Shown: positions 26,524-35,120 of the stretch, piece after piece
Position numbering within the stretch: position 1 is the stretch's first letter
How the letters are laid out: each line of letters opens with the position of its first letter
NCBI GenBank assembly: GCA_029167225.1
Contig: JARFNK010000010.1
Span: forward strand, 1 to 64,000
Length of the DNA stretch: 64,000 bases
DNA from: Sphingobium arseniciresistens
Lineage (GTDB): Bacteria > Pseudomonadota > Alphaproteobacteria > Sphingomonadales > Sphingomonadaceae
Direction of reading: 5' to 3'
Notes under the pieces: model-generated
The model's database searches: none
What the model saw: only the letters and a program-made list of their open reading frames with translations
What the model was told of the DNA's origin: nothing
Made by a program: the position numbers and the translations under genes

Positions 26524-27297
26524 TCAGAACTCAGCCATCAACCGGCCGTAGCCATAGACCTTATCCTGAATTCCGTTTTCGCGCAGCGCATGCCAGTAGG
26601 TCGCGGTATTGATCGCGATCACCGGCTTACCGAGCCACATTTCGGCTGCAGCCGCCAGGCGGATGGCGGACAGGTTGGTGCCGACCTGAATGATCGCATC
26701 CACATCATCGCCATCGAGAGCCTTCATCGTGTCGCGGATACGTTCAGGCGTCTGTTCGGCGATGGCGATCCAGGACGGGCATTGCAGGGGCACGTCGCGT
26801 ACCGTTTCATAGCCATAGTCGGACAGGAAATTGCGCACCTCGGCATTGGCTGTCGGGAAATAGGGGGACAGGAAGGCGATTTTCTTCACGCCGCCATAGG
26901 CCGCCAGTGCCGCCGCCGTCGCCTCGGACCCGGTCGAGACCTTCAGGCCCGATACCTGCTCCACATTCTCGCGCCATTTGCGTCCGCCTTCGGCACCGCC
27001 GAAGAAGGTGACGGCCGACATGCCCATGACCAGATAGTCGGGCTGGCAGGTCAGCACGCCCTTGACCGCGTCGATCGTGTTATGGCTGATCTCCCATGCG
27101 CCCGCCATGAATGTCTCGTTCGAGACCGCCTGCGCATTGTCGACCACGATGCGGCTGTAGTGGTTGGTCACGCCATGCGGGCGCAAATCGTCGAAATCGG
27201 GCTGGACGATCGTGTTGGTGGACGGGCCGAGCACGCCGAACTTCATGCGTGGGCCAAGCGAATCCGCGCTGCGGCGAATGGGCGTGTCGGTGGTCAT
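26524..27297 (-). CDS. Asp/Glu racemase superfamily protein (maleate isomerase / arylmalonate decarboxylase-like)
   Basis: A 257-residue protein with the fold of maleate isomerases and arylmalonate decarboxylase: FGVLGPSTNTIVQPDF, YLVMGMSAVTFFGGAEGG, KIAFLSPYFPTANAEVRNFL, AIIQVGTNLSAIRLAAAAE and KPVIAINTATYWHALR. At the two places where maleate isomerases have catalytic cysteines, this protein appears to have no Cys (GMSAV, VGTNL). Its only cysteines are in LTCQPDY and LQCPSW. Isomerase activity by the known mechanism is therefore doubtful. It overlaps the FAD monooxygenase stop by four bases. Role unknown; it presumably acts on a diacid intermediate. Confidence 0.8.
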   Translation of the reverse strand: MTTDTPIRRSADSLGPRMKFGVLGPSTNTIVQPDFDDLRPHGVTNHYSRIVVDNAQAVSNETFMAGAWEISHNTIDAVKGVLTCQPDYLVMGMSAVTFFGGAEGGRKWRENVEQVSGLKVSTGSEATAAALAAYGGVKKIAFLSPYFPTANAEVRNFLSDYGYETVRDVPLQCPSWIAIAEQTPERIRDTMKALDGDDVDAIIQVGTNLSAIRLAAAAEMWLGKPVIAINTATYWHALRENGIQDKVYGYGRLMAEF

Positions 27298-28487
27298 GCA
27301 ATGCTCTCCGCTTCCTCGAGACTCTTGAACATGGCCTGCTTCAGCAAATGGTCGCGGCGCAGGCCGTCATCGGCGTGAATTTCCGCCATGCGCTGGCGGC
27401 GCAGGCGCCCCGCCTCTCCAGCGCCCTGTTCCATGAACGCCATATTCTCGATCGTCTGCGCCTGGATGAAGTTCATCGTGACGGTCCGCCGCTGCCGGTC
27501 GAAACGATCCAACTGCTCGCGGTCGCCGTCCTGACGCAGGATGGAATAGAGCTTTTCGGTAAGGTTCCAGGCGTCGTGGATGCCGCTGTTCATGCCGAAG
27601 CCGCCCAACGGGTTGTTCAGATGCGCCGCATCGCCGATCAACAACATGCGCCCCTTGACGAAGCTCTTCGCCACCCGCTGATGCACGCGATAGATGGTGC
27701 GATGCTCGGTCTCGACGGGGACGTCGCCGACGATGCGGCTGAACACCTTGGCGGCGTTCTCGTCGGAGATCAGTTCCTCATTGGAAAGCCGCCCGTCCGC
27801 CGGCACCAGCACCCGCCACAGCGTCGGCACCTTCAGGAGCACCAGCCATTCGTCGGGGTCGGAGATATAGTTCACATAGGACAAGTTGGGGACATGATCC
27901 TCGATCGGCAGCGCGGTGGACAGGCTGACGAACTTCTCCTCATAGGTGAACCCCTCGAACTCCACGTCCATCTTCTGCCGCACGACCGAATGGGCGCCGT
28001 CCGCGCCGATCAGGAAGCGGGTGTGAATTTCCGTCAGCACGCCGTCGATCTCGACCGAAGCGATCACTCCGTCGGCGACCTCGCGGGCATCGACCAGCCG
28101 GGCGTTGAAACGCATGTCGATCTTTGGATCGTCGATCATCCGCTGCGCCAGGAGGTTCGCCATGTGGAACTGTTCGCACTGAAGGCGGAAGGGAAAGCGC
28201 GTATGGTCGGCGATCTCGGCCAGGTCGAAATCGATGACCTCGCCGCTCTTGCGGTCCCGCATGTGATAGACAGGCGCCTTCAGGCCGCGCGCGATGAGAG
28301 GCGCGGCGGCACCGATCTCGTCCAACATCTCCAGTGTGGAGGCATGGAAGGTAGAAGCCCGCAAGTCGTGTGCGCAGGAAGATTGCGCCTCGCACAGCAT
28401 GACGTCGATATTCATGGCGGCAAGACGCGATGCTGCGATCGTGCCAACGGGTCCGGCGCCCACGACGAGGGCCTCGACTTTGCGCAT
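27294..28487 (-). CDS. FAD-dependent aromatic-ring monooxygenase 1 (UbiH/MhpA-like)
   Basis: A 397-residue class A flavoprotein hydroxylase using NAD(P)H and O2. FAD motif ALVVGAGPVGTIAASRLA, DG motif FLIGADGAHSVVR, GD motif LLIGDAAHLNNPLGGFGMN. It is closely similar over its full length to the monooxygenase at 44232 (same 397-residue length, shared SYVNYISDPDEWLVLL-type block and HLLKQAM-like tail). The ATG at 28487 has GGGGGA upstream; the open frame to 28586 is leader. It is the first gene of the operon racemase-HMGL-CaiB-LeuCD and divergent from an IclR regulator with operator A between. Likely role: hydroxylation of a (hetero)aromatic acid. Confidence 0.9.
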   Translation of the reverse strand: MRKVEALVVGAGPVGTIAASRLAAMNIDVMLCEAQSSCAHDLRASTFHASTLEMLDEIGAAAPLIARGLKAPVYHMRDRKSGEVIDFDLAEIADHTRFPFRLQCEQFHMANLLAQRMIDDPKIDMRFNARLVDAREVADGVIASVEIDGVLTEIHTRFLIGADGAHSVVRQKMDVEFEGFTYEEKFVSLSTALPIEDHVPNLSYVNYISDPDEWLVLLKVPTLWRVLVPADGRLSNEELISDENAAKVFSRIVGDVPVETEHRTIYRVHQRVAKSFVKGRMLLIGDAAHLNNPLGGFGMNSGIHDAWNLTEKLYSILRQDGDREQLDRFDRQRRTVTMNFIQAQTIENMAFMEQGAGEAGRLRRQRMAEIHADDGLRRDHLLKQAMFKSLEEAESIA

Positions 28488-28570
28488 TATTCCCCCAACT
28501 GTTCGAAGAATGTGTTGTCCGCAGCCATTGCATCGTCGCACGCCGCGGCGAACCGGGCTGCCGAAAAATC

Positions 28571-28583
28571 TTCGCCAGACGAA
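28571..28583. promoter_or_regulatory. Operator A: TTCG-CCAGA-CGAA
   Basis: Near-palindrome in the divergent region between FAD monooxygenase 1 and IclR1, extended on the right to CGAACA. It lies 56 bases before the iclR1 ATG and 83 bases before the monooxygenase ATG. It is one of nine copies in cluster promoters, and the position suits autoregulation plus control of the operon. Assigned to IclR by inference. Confidence 0.6.
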
Positions 28584-28639
28584 CATGCATATGCGCCCCT
28601 CGCTTGACAGCCGACCGCTCGGGAGAAATCCTTCCGGCC

Positions 28640-29446
28640 ATGGCAGAACCCTTGGCAGCCGTGAAGGAAAAGGATCATTCGATCAGGGCGATCGCGCGTT
28701 GTATCGCGGTATTGCAGGCGGTTAATCGCGGAAGCGGCACCCTGACGGAGATCGCGCGCAGCGCCTCCATTCCCCATCCCACCGCCACACGCATCATCAA
28801 GACACTGATCGACGAGGGGCTGATCGAGCAGGAACCGACGCGCAAGCGCTATCGCCCGACGGCGCTGGTGCAGACGCTCTCCTGCGGCTTCCAGAATCAC
28901 GACCGGTTGGTGGTGGTCGCCCGGCCCCACATCATGCGACTGACACAGCAGTTCGACTGGCCCGTCAGCCTGGCGACGAGGGTCGGGCAGGCGATGGTCG
29001 TGCGCGATTCCACCAGCACGATCACATCGCTGACCTTCAACAACTATTATCCCGGCTGGCAGGTGCCCTTGCTGCCCTCGGCATCGGGCCGTGCCTATTT
29101 CTCCTTCGCACCGCCGTCGGAACAGGCCGAATTGCTCAAGCAATATCGCGCGACCGGACAGGGCATCGATCCGCTGACGCTGCGCACCTTCGAAAGCGGC
29201 GAGGCGCAGCGCAAGATCCGGGAACAGGGCTATGCAGCGGTGACGCGCAACCATTATTCGGCCAATCCGGGCAAAACCAGTTCGATCGCCGTTCCGCTTT
29301 TCGAAGGCGAAACCCTAGTCGGTTCGCTCGCGCTCATCTTCTTCGCCAATGCGATGTCGATGACCGACGCGATAGAGCGGCTGCTGGAACCGCTGCGCAC
29401 CACGGCTGAAATGATCGGCCAAGACCTGCTTGAGACCGGGGAGTAG
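28640..29446 (+). CDS. IclR-family transcriptional regulator 1
   Basis: A 268-residue regulator with an N-terminal winged helix (about 12-75; AIARCIAVLQAVNRGSGTL, IPHPTATRIIKTLIDEGL) and a C-terminal IclR effector domain (about 90-265; RDSTSTITSLTFNNYYPG, ARNHYSANPGKTSSIAVPL-like). It resembles MhpR-type regulators of aromatic degradation and is clearly paralogous to the IclR at 43256 (shared EPTRKRYR-TALVQ and NYYPGWQVPL blocks). Start ATG at 28640 precedes the helix-turn-helix by the usual distance. The gene faces away from FAD monooxygenase 1. Effector unknown, presumably a pathway intermediate. Confidence 0.9.
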   Translation: MAEPLAAVKEKDHSIRAIARCIAVLQAVNRGSGTLTEIARSASIPHPTATRIIKTLIDEGLIEQEPTRKRYRPTALVQTLSCGFQNHDRLVVVARPHIMRLTQQFDWPVSLATRVGQAMVVRDSTSTITSLTFNNYYPGWQVPLLPSASGRAYFSFAPPSEQAELLKQYRATGQGIDPLTLRTFESGEAQRKIREQGYAAVTRNHYSANPGKTSSIAVPLFEGETLVGSLALIFFANAMSMTDAIERLLEPLRTTAEMIGQDLLETGE

Positions 29447-29459
29447 CCCTCCTCATTTG

Positions 29460-29472
29460 TTCGCCACACGAA
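29460..29472. promoter_or_regulatory. Operator B: TTCG-CCACA-CGAA
   Basis: Reads TGTTCG-CCACA-CGAACG, five of six outer bases palindromic, between the iclR1 stop and the lyase gene at 29566. It would control the lyase/dehydrogenase transcript. Member of the nine-site family. Confidence 0.6.
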
Positions 29473-29565
29473 CGAAACATGGCCGCCCATTGAACAAAGG
29501 TCCGGCGCGGCTAGGCCTATGGCTACCGGCTGCGGCGCTCGGTTGCGCCTGCCGGCGGAGCAGAC

Positions 29566-30435
29566 ATGGCCAATCCTATTCTATTGCAGAAATTGCGCGC
29601 GGGCGAATTCATCACCGCGCCCGGCATCCAGGACATGATCACCGCGGTGATCGCCAATGAGATCGGCTTCGACGCCGTTTATGGCACCGGTTACTGGTTG
29701 ACGGCGTCCGCCTATGGCCTGCCCGACGCCGGCATCGCATCGGTGACGCAGATGACCGATCGCATGGCGACATTGGTGCGGTCCTCGACCGCGCCGGTCA
29801 TCGCCGATGCCGACACCGGCTATGGCGGCCTGCTGAACGTGCATCACACCGTGCGCGCCTATGAGGAGGCGGGTGTCACCGCGATCCAGATCGAGGATCA
29901 GCAGTTTCCCAAGAAATGCGGCCACACGCCCTTCAAGCGGATCGTGCCGATCGAGGAAATGGTCGCCAAGATCAAGGTCGCGCGCGATGCGCGGTCGGAC
30001 GAGAATTTCCTGATTATCGCCCGCACCGACGCACGCCAGAGCGAGGGCCTCTCCGGCGTGCTGCGTCGGATGGAAGCCTATGCCGAGGCCGGGGCAGACA
30101 TCCTCTTCCCCGAGGCGCTCGCCAGCGAGGAAGAAATGCGCATCCAGTGCGCCGCGATTGACCGTCCCTTCGTGTCCAACATGGCGTCGGGTGGCGTGAC
30201 GCCGATCCTTCCGGTGGAAACGCTCAAGCAGATCGGCTTTTCAATGGCGATCTTCCCGGCACTCGCCAGCCTCGTTTCGGCGGCGGCGGTGCGCGCCTCG
30301 CTGCTGGCGCTCAAGGATGGCGACGGATCGGGCGGAGACCAGCCGCTCTATGACTTCAAGCGCTTCTGCTCGCTCATAGGCTTCGAAGACGTCTGGGCCT
30401 TTGAACGCAAATGGGCCGACGCTGAAACCAACTGA
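29566..30435 (+). CDS. Isocitrate lyase/PEP mutase family lyase
   Basis: A 289-residue TIM-barrel Mg-dependent enzyme. [19 protein letters not shown] opens it; [16 protein letters not shown] binds the metal, and the loop [12 protein letters not shown] contains the KKCGH motif with the catalytic Cys of true C-C lyases (isocitrate, methylisocitrate, dimethylmalate lyases). [13 protein letters not shown] and [13 protein letters not shown] follow. The presence of KKCGH argues against PEP mutase or oxaloacetate decarboxylase. Next to a LeuCD-type hydratase operon, cleavage of a substituted malate is attractive, as in the nicotinate pathway of Eubacterium barkeri (dimethylmalate lyase); this is inference. 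Confidence 0.87.
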   Translation: MANPILLQKLRAGEFITAPGIQDMITAVIANEIGFDAVYGTGYWLTASAYGLPDAGIASVTQMTDRMATLVRSSTAPVIADADTGYGGLLNVHHTVRAYEEAGVTAIQIEDQQFPKKCGHTPFKRIVPIEEMVAKIKVARDARSDENFLIIARTDARQSEGLSGVLRRMEAYAEAGADILFPEALASEEEMRIQCAAIDRPFVSNMASGGVTPILPVETLKQIGFSMAIFPALASLVSAAAVRASLLALKDGDGSGGDQPLYDFKRFCSLIGFEDVWAFERKWADAETN

Positions 30436-30457
30436 CTTTCCTACGGAGAACAAGACC

Positions 30458-31795
30458 ATGGCACGCTGGTTGAAGCGCGGCGACAAGACCAATGATAAAC
30501 CCGCTGTCATCAGCCAGGTGCGCGAGACAGTGGAGAAGGCGCTGGCGGACATTGCCGCGCGCGGCGACGATGCCGTGCGGGAAATGTCGCAGAAGTTCGA
30601 CGGCTGGGCGCCCGACAGCTTCCTGCTGTCTGATCGCGAGAAACAGGATTGTCTCGATCAGCTGTCCGCACAGGATTTGAAGGACATCGAGTTCGCGCAG
30701 ACACAGGTCCGCAACTTCGCTCGGATCCAGCGGGAAAGCGTGAAGGATGTCGAGGTCGAAACCCTGCCCGGCGTCATCCTTGGCCATCGCAACGTGCCGG
30801 TGAACGCGGCGGGTTGCTATGTGCCGGGCGGCAAATATCCGTTGCTGGCTTCCGCGCACATGTCCGTCATCACCGCCAAGGTCGCGGGCGTGCCACGCGT
30901 CGCGACGTGCGCCCCACCCTTCCAGGGCAAGCCCGCGCCCGCGATCGTCGCGGCGCAGGTCATGGCGGGCGCCGACGAAATCTATGTCCTGGGCGGCATT
31001 CAGGCGGTGGGCGCCCTCGCGCTCGGCACCGCCTCCATCAAGCCGGTCGACATCCTGGTCGGCCCCGGCAATGCCTTCGTCGCCGAAGCCAAGCGGCAGC
31101 TGTTCGGCAAGGTCGGCATCGACCTGTTCGCCGGGCCGACCGAGACGCTGGTGATCGCCGACGAGATCGGCTGCGACGGTGAACTGGCAGCGACCGACCT
31201 GCTGGGACAGGCAGAGCATGGGCCGGATAGCCCGGCGATCCTGCTCACCACATCCGAAAAGCTGGCGCATGACACGATGCGGGAGATCGAACGGCTGCTC
31301 AAGATCCTGCCGACCGCGGCCCATGCCGGCCGAGCATGGGCGGATTATGGCGAGGTCATCCTGGCGGATGACGACGCGGAGATGGTACGCATCGCCGATG
31401 AGATCGCGTCCGAACATGTGCAGGTGATGACTGCCGATCCGGACTATTTCCTGAACAGCATGACCAATTATGGCGCGCTGTTTCTTGGGCCCCGTACCAA
31501 TGTCAGCTATGGCGACAAGGTGATTGGCACCAACCATACGCTGCCAACCGGCAAGGCCGCTCGCTATACCGGCGGGCTGTGGGTCGGCAAGTTCCTCAAG
31601 ACATGCACCTACCAGAAGGTGATGACGGACGAGGCGAGCGCGCTGATCGGCGAATATTGCTCGCGCCTGTGCGGCCTGGAAGGATTTGCTGGCCATGGCG
31701 AGCAGGCCAATATCCGCGTGCGCCGCTATGGCGGGGTCGATGTTCCCTATGCGGGGACGGCGGTGCCATCCCCGCTGACGGCCGTCGATGCCTGA
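30458..31795 (+). CDS. Histidinol dehydrogenase-family oxidoreductase
   Basis: A 445-residue NAD- and Zn-dependent alcohol dehydrogenase of the HisD fold. Motifs: [50 protein letters not shown], the metal/catalytic set [22 protein letters not shown] and [13 protein letters not shown], and THTLP-like [17 protein letters not shown]. Unlike HisD of histidine synthesis, this type (also seen in sulfopropanediol oxidation) sits in catabolic clusters. It is preceded by CGGAGAAC and 22 bases after the lyase. Expected to oxidise a primary alcohol of an intermediate to the acid in two steps (inference). Not linked here to any his gene. Confidence 0.88.
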   Translation: MARWLKRGDKTNDKPAVISQVRETVEKALADIAARGDDAVREMSQKFDGWAPDSFLLSDREKQDCLDQLSAQDLKDIEFAQTQVRNFARIQRESVKDVEVETLPGVILGHRNVPVNAAGCYVPGGKYPLLASAHMSVITAKVAGVPRVATCAPPFQGKPAPAIVAAQVMAGADEIYVLGGIQAVGALALGTASIKPVDILVGPGNAFVAEAKRQLFGKVGIDLFAGPTETLVIADEIGCDGELAATDLLGQAEHGPDSPAILLTTSEKLAHDTMREIERLLKILPTAAHAGRAWADYGEVILADDDAEMVRIADEIASEHVQVMTADPDYFLNSMTNYGALFLGPRTNVSYGDKVIGTNHTLPTGKAARYTGGLWVGKFLKTCTYQKVMTDEASALIGEYCSRLCGLEGFAGHGEQANIRVRRYGGVDVPYAGTAVPSPLTAVDA

Positions 31796-31938
31796 CGCGC
31801 AGCCCGCACGCCACGCACGATTACACAGGTTATCTTTCGGTAATTAAATAAGAACCGACACGAATAATTCCAAAAAAACCAAGTGTTCAATCCTTACTAC
31901 GTCGCCAGATATTACCAATGGAAAAGCGGGATCGCATA

Positions 31939-33405
31939 ATGGCTGATAATGTCGTCACAAGTCTGATCGAAGGTTCGCCGGTAGCTAACGATGGCGGCCA
32001 CCTGATTCCTGTCTTGAACCCCGCGACGGAGGAGCTGGTCTGTCACCTGCGGGAAGCAGATGCGGAAGAGGTCGATACCGCGATCGCGTCGTCCCGCGCG
32101 GCTTTTCCGGGCTGGGCCACGATGGCCACCGACAAGCGCAACGACATACTCTATGCCATTTGCGACACGCTGACCGCCCATGCCGACGAACTGGCCGACC
32201 TGGAAGTCGCCACCACCGGCCTTCCCATCAACGGCGTGAAGTTCCTCGCCCGCCGCGCCGCCAGCAATTTCCGCGCCTTCGCCGAAGTGGCGAGCACATT
32301 GTCGGGCGAAAGCTATTCGCAGGCGGACAACTACATCACCTACGTCACCCGCGAACCCAAGGGCGTGGGCGCGATGATCGCGCCATGGAACGCACCCCTG
32401 GCGCTCGCTTCGATGCGGGTCGCGACCTGCATCGCCTTTGGCAACACCTGCCTGCTCAAGCCCTCCGAATATACGCCGCTCTCCGTATTCCGCATGGTCG
32501 AGCTGATGCATGAGGCGGGCCTGCCCAAGGGCGTGGTCAACCTGGTCAACGGGCGGGGCCATGTCACCGGAGAGGCGATGGTGTCGCATGCCGGCATCGA
32601 CATGATCGGCTTCACCGGCGGATCGGAAACCGGGCGCCGCATCATGGCGACGGCGGGCGCGAACCTGAAGCCGGCAGTCCTGGAGCTTGGCGGCAAGTCG
32701 GCCGCGATCGTGTGCGCGGACGCAGACCTCGACCAGGCGCTGGACGGCACGCTGCTGGGCATCTACTCCAACAACGGCCAGCAATGCCTGGCCGGATCGC
32801 GCATTCTCGTGCAGCGGTCCATCGCCGACAGGTTCATCGCCGATTTCATCGCGCGGACGAAGGCGATCCGTATCGGTGACCCGATGCAGACCAGCACGGA
32901 AATGGGCCCGCTCGCCTTCGCCCAGCATCGCGACCGGGTCTTGTCCTTCCTCGACGTCGCCGAAAACGACGGCGCGCAGTTGCTGACCGGCGGCGGACGG
33001 CCGGAGGGACTGGACAAGGGCTATTATATCGATCCTATCGCCGTGCTGGCGCCATCCAACGCCGCACAGATCTGCCAGCAGGAAGTGTTCGGCCCCTTCG
33101 CCACCTTCATCATCTTCGACGAGATCGAAGATGCGATCAGGATCGCCAATGACAGCGCCTTTGGCCTCGTTGCCTATGTGTGGACCGGCAGCGTCGCCAA
33201 TGCGATGCGGTGCAGCCGCGGCATTCGGGCGGGCACCATCTGGATCAATACGCCGATGATGCGGGAGTTGCGCGCACCCTTCGGCGGCTTCCGCGAATCC
33301 GGCATCGGCCGCGATGGCGCACGCTCCAGTGCCGATTTCTTCACGGAGATGAAGACCACCAGCATTCCGATCGAGCCGCTCAAACTGAACCGGCTGGGCA
33401 TATAA
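31939..33405 (+). CDS. NAD(P)-dependent aldehyde dehydrogenase
   Basis: A 488-residue ALDH-superfamily enzyme. PKGVGAMIAPWNAPLALA, GNTCLLKPSEYTPLS, IGFTGGSETGRRI, the general-base Glu in LELGGKSAAIV, the catalytic Cys in NNGQQCLAGSR, QEVFGPFATF and the C-terminal FGGFRESGIGRDGA are all intact. It resembles the hydroxymuconic-semialdehyde group of catabolic ALDHs. ATG at 31939 is favoured over 31918 by the position of GCGGGATCG. It lies after the HisD-like gene, separated by a 143-base gap with its own AT-rich promoter-like region. Oxidises an aldehyde of the pathway to the acid; the actual aldehyde is unknown. Confidence 0.92.
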   Translation: MADNVVTSLIEGSPVANDGGHLIPVLNPATEELVCHLREADAEEVDTAIASSRAAFPGWATMATDKRNDILYAICDTLTAHADELADLEVATTGLPINGVKFLARRAASNFRAFAEVASTLSGESYSQADNYITYVTREPKGVGAMIAPWNAPLALASMRVATCIAFGNTCLLKPSEYTPLSVFRMVELMHEAGLPKGVVNLVNGRGHVTGEAMVSHAGIDMIGFTGGSETGRRIMATAGANLKPAVLELGGKSAAIVCADADLDQALDGTLLGIYSNNGQQCLAGSRILVQRSIADRFIADFIARTKAIRIGDPMQTSTEMGPLAFAQHRDRVLSFLDVAENDGAQLLTGGGRPEGLDKGYYIDPIAVLAPSNAAQICQQEVFGPFATFIIFDEIEDAIRIANDSAFGLVAYVWTGSVANAMRCSRGIRAGTIWINTPMMRELRAPFGGFRESGIGRDGARSSADFFTEMKTTSIPIEPLKLNRLGI

Positions 33406-33413
33406 GTTCAGGA

Positions 33414-33450
33414 CCAGGGAACTGCGCGTCGAGGGCGCGGAGTTCCCTGG
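33414..33450. terminator. Strong hairpin after the aldehyde dehydrogenase
   Basis: CCAGGGAACT (33414-33423) and AGTTCCCTGG (33441-33450) are perfect inverted repeats around a GC-rich loop, 9 bases after the stop codon. There is no T-run afterwards, so it may be a weak terminator or an RNA-stabilising structure. Confidence 0.5.
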
Positions 33451-33537
33451 CGGCATGGCCCGAGCGGCGTCTCCGTCGCCCGTCCTGAACCCGAAGAACG
33501 ACCTGTAGCGCAAGACCCGCCGCCACGACGCCGATTG

Positions 33538-33550
33538 TTCGCGTTGCGAA
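33538..33550. promoter_or_regulatory. Operator C: TTCG-CGTTG-CGAA (tandem, first copy)
   Basis: First of two copies upstream of iorA, preceded by ATTG. Together with operator D its spacing is 22 bases, two helical turns, so two repressor or activator dimers could bind side by side on one face of the DNA. Confidence 0.6.
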
Positions 33551-33559
33551 GGCCGATTG

Positions 33560-33572
33560 TTCGCGTCGCGAA
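33560..33572. promoter_or_regulatory. Operator D: TTCG-CGTCG-CGAA (tandem, second copy)
   Basis: Second copy in the iorA promoter; both copies share the preceding CCGATTG, so a 22-base unit is directly repeated (CCGATTGTTCGCGT at 33531 and 33553). It lies 82 bases before the iorA ATG. Confidence 0.6.
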
Positions 33573-33653
33573 GAATGGCGACCTCGATCTTGCACCATAG
33601 GGTGGATCAGCCCTAGCTAGGCTTTCCAACCCGGATTTCGCTGCGGAGGTAAC

Positions 33654-34109
33654 ATGTCCATCCGGCTTCGCGTCAACCAAACCGTTCGCGAGGTGGACGC
33701 CGATGCGGACTGCCCGCTGCTGTGGGTGCTGCGCGACGATCTGGGTCTGACCGGCACCAAATATGGCTGTGGCATCGCGCAGTGCGGCGCTTGTACCGTC
33801 CATGTCGATGGCCAGCCGGTGCGATCCTGCTCGATCGGCGTCGGCGATGTGGGCGATGCAGAGGTCGTCACGATCGAGGGCGTCCGTGGCGCAGAGGCAG
33901 ACGCCGTCCGTAACGCCTGGATCGCGCACAATGTGCCGCAATGTGGCTATTGCCAGTCGGGCCAGGTGATGTCTGCGATCGCCCTGTTGCGCGAAGTGCC
34001 GCAGCCCGATGATATGGCGATCGACGCCGCGATGAGCGGTAACATCTGCCGCTGCGCCTCCTATTACAGGATACGCGCTGCCATCCATGCGGCCGCGGCC
34101 GCGCCATGA
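33654..34109 (+). CDS. iorA: Isoquinoline 1-oxidoreductase-type small subunit, [2Fe-2S] protein
   Basis: A 151-residue subunit of a xanthine-oxidase-family molybdenum hydroxylase. Two iron-sulfur clusters: plant ferredoxin-type cysteines 39, 44, 47 and 59 ([15 protein letters not shown]) and the second set 97, 100, 132 and 134 ([14 protein letters not shown]). It passes electrons from the Mo site in IorB to the cytochrome c encoded next (stop/start overlap ATGA). It has no signal peptide, so it would be carried across the membrane with the Tat-exported large subunit. Located 3.5 kb from iorB, which is on the other strand. Likely reaction: hydroxylation of an N-heteroaromatic carbon next to nitrogen. 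Confidence 0.9.
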   Translation: MSIRLRVNQTVREVDADADCPLLWVLRDDLGLTGTKYGCGIAQCGACTVHVDGQPVRSCSIGVGDVGDAEVVTIEGVRGAEADAVRNAWIAHNVPQCGYCQSGQVMSAIALLREVPQPDDMAIDAAMSGNICRCASYYRIRAAIHAAAAAP

Positions 34110-34719
34110 ATCTGCTGGCCGGCGCTGCAGCCTGCTTGGCGTTGTCCATGGCAGGCGCCAGCATCGGCTCCGTGCGAAAGCCTATCGGAACCGGCGAAGG
34201 CCTGCGGGACGCCAGCACCTTCGCGTCCATCCGTGATCGGCGCGCGCGGGCCATCGCCCTGTTCGCCGAAGCGGGCAAGGTTATCCAGAGCCCCCGCTGT
34301 CTCAACTGCCATCCATCGGGCGACCGGCCGAGCCAGGCTGATGCAATGATCCCGCACATGCCCTTCGTCACACGGGGGACAGGGGGGATCGGCGTAGCGG
34401 GGATGCACTGTACAAATTGCCATCGCGCGAAAAATTTCTCGGCCTTGGCGTGCCGGGCGATCCGATGTGGCACCTGGCCCCCCGCGAAATGGCCTGGCAG
34501 GGTCGTTCGCTCGGGGCAATCTGTCGCCAGATCAAGGATCCGGCGCGCAACGGCGGCAAGTCGCTGGCGCAGATCGTCGATCACATGGCGAAGGATCATC
34601 TGGTTGGCTGGGCCTGGCGCCCCGGCGGCAAGCGCACACCTGCCCCCGGCACGCAGGCCCGATTCGGGCGCCTGATCGCAAGCTGGGTGGAAAATGGTGC
34701 AGCCTGCCCCTCTGTATGA
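34106..34719 (+). pseudogene. Diheme cytochrome c of the isoquinoline oxidoreductase type, interrupted by a one-base frameshift
   Basis: Frame 1 gives a hydrophobic N terminus (LLAGAAACLALSMAG) and two heme motifs, SPRCLNCHPSGD and GMHCTNCHRAKNF. It then loses the family match at the A5 run at 34430-34434. Another frame carries on as FLGLGVPGDPMWHLAPREM, CRQIKDPARNGGKSLAQI and LVGWAWRPGGKRTPAPGTQ to a stop at 34719. One extra A would restore a protein of about 204 residues reading CHRAKKFLGLG. It would be the electron acceptor of IorAB. The rest is so well conserved that a read error or a very recent mutation is likely; if real, both heme motifs still lie upstream of the break. Confidence 0.8.
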
Positions 34720-35120
34720 TCGAGTCGGACGCTTCCACGCCGGCCACCATTTCCCGACATGTTGCGCAAGCCGCCCGAGACCACCCCTCGCGGCGGAGAA
34801 TTACGCCCGTTTCGTGATCCTCACGCCCACAAAAATTCGCCATGCGAACATTTCTACCTGTTCCATCGACCAGTGCCTGCAATCCCAGCAGCCTGTGGAT
34901 GTGACAGTTCAAGGACAAGCCAGCCGGCAAGACTACCACCTGCCGGATAACCCATTCGCAACGATAACAAAGAAAATTCGGCGAACCCCACGAACATGTC
35001 CGCAAACATACCGATAATATAATCGGAAAAATATAAGTATAAATGCGCAGGATACGGGAACGATATTTCAAAAATTCGGTCACAACACGAAAACGTGCCG
35101 CACCATTTTGGGGGTAAGCG
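34720..35120. promoter_or_regulatory. 400-base leader of the TonB receptor gene
   Basis: No coding frame is convincing. The region turns AT-rich from about 34955 to 35090. It contains operator E at 34836-34848 and looser half-sites (ATTCGGCGAACC near 34976). GGGGGT stands 5 bases before the receptor ATG. It is long enough for more than one promoter. Confidence 0.45.
34836..34848. promoter_or_regulatory. Operator E: TTCG-CCATG-CGAA
   Basis: Sits in the leader of the TonB receptor gene within AAAATTCGCCATGCGAACATTT, so the right arm extends to CGAACA. Suggests that uptake is co-regulated with the enzymes. Confidence 0.6.

Noticed and set aside
25252..27378. Long plus-strand open frame (708 codons)
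   Set aside because: It is antisense to the CoA-transferase, HMG-lyase and racemase genes, is rich in His/Arg/Asp noise and matches no family; it is a by-product of GC-rich codon use.
31796..31938. A tenth TTCG-N5-CGAA site before the aldehyde dehydrogenase
   Set aside because: Only isolated half-sites (TTTCGG, ACACGAA) with the wrong spacing; not counted.
31912..33513. Minus-strand open frame of 533 codons
   Set aside because: Antisense to the aldehyde dehydrogenase, which has all catalytic motifs; no start context or homology.
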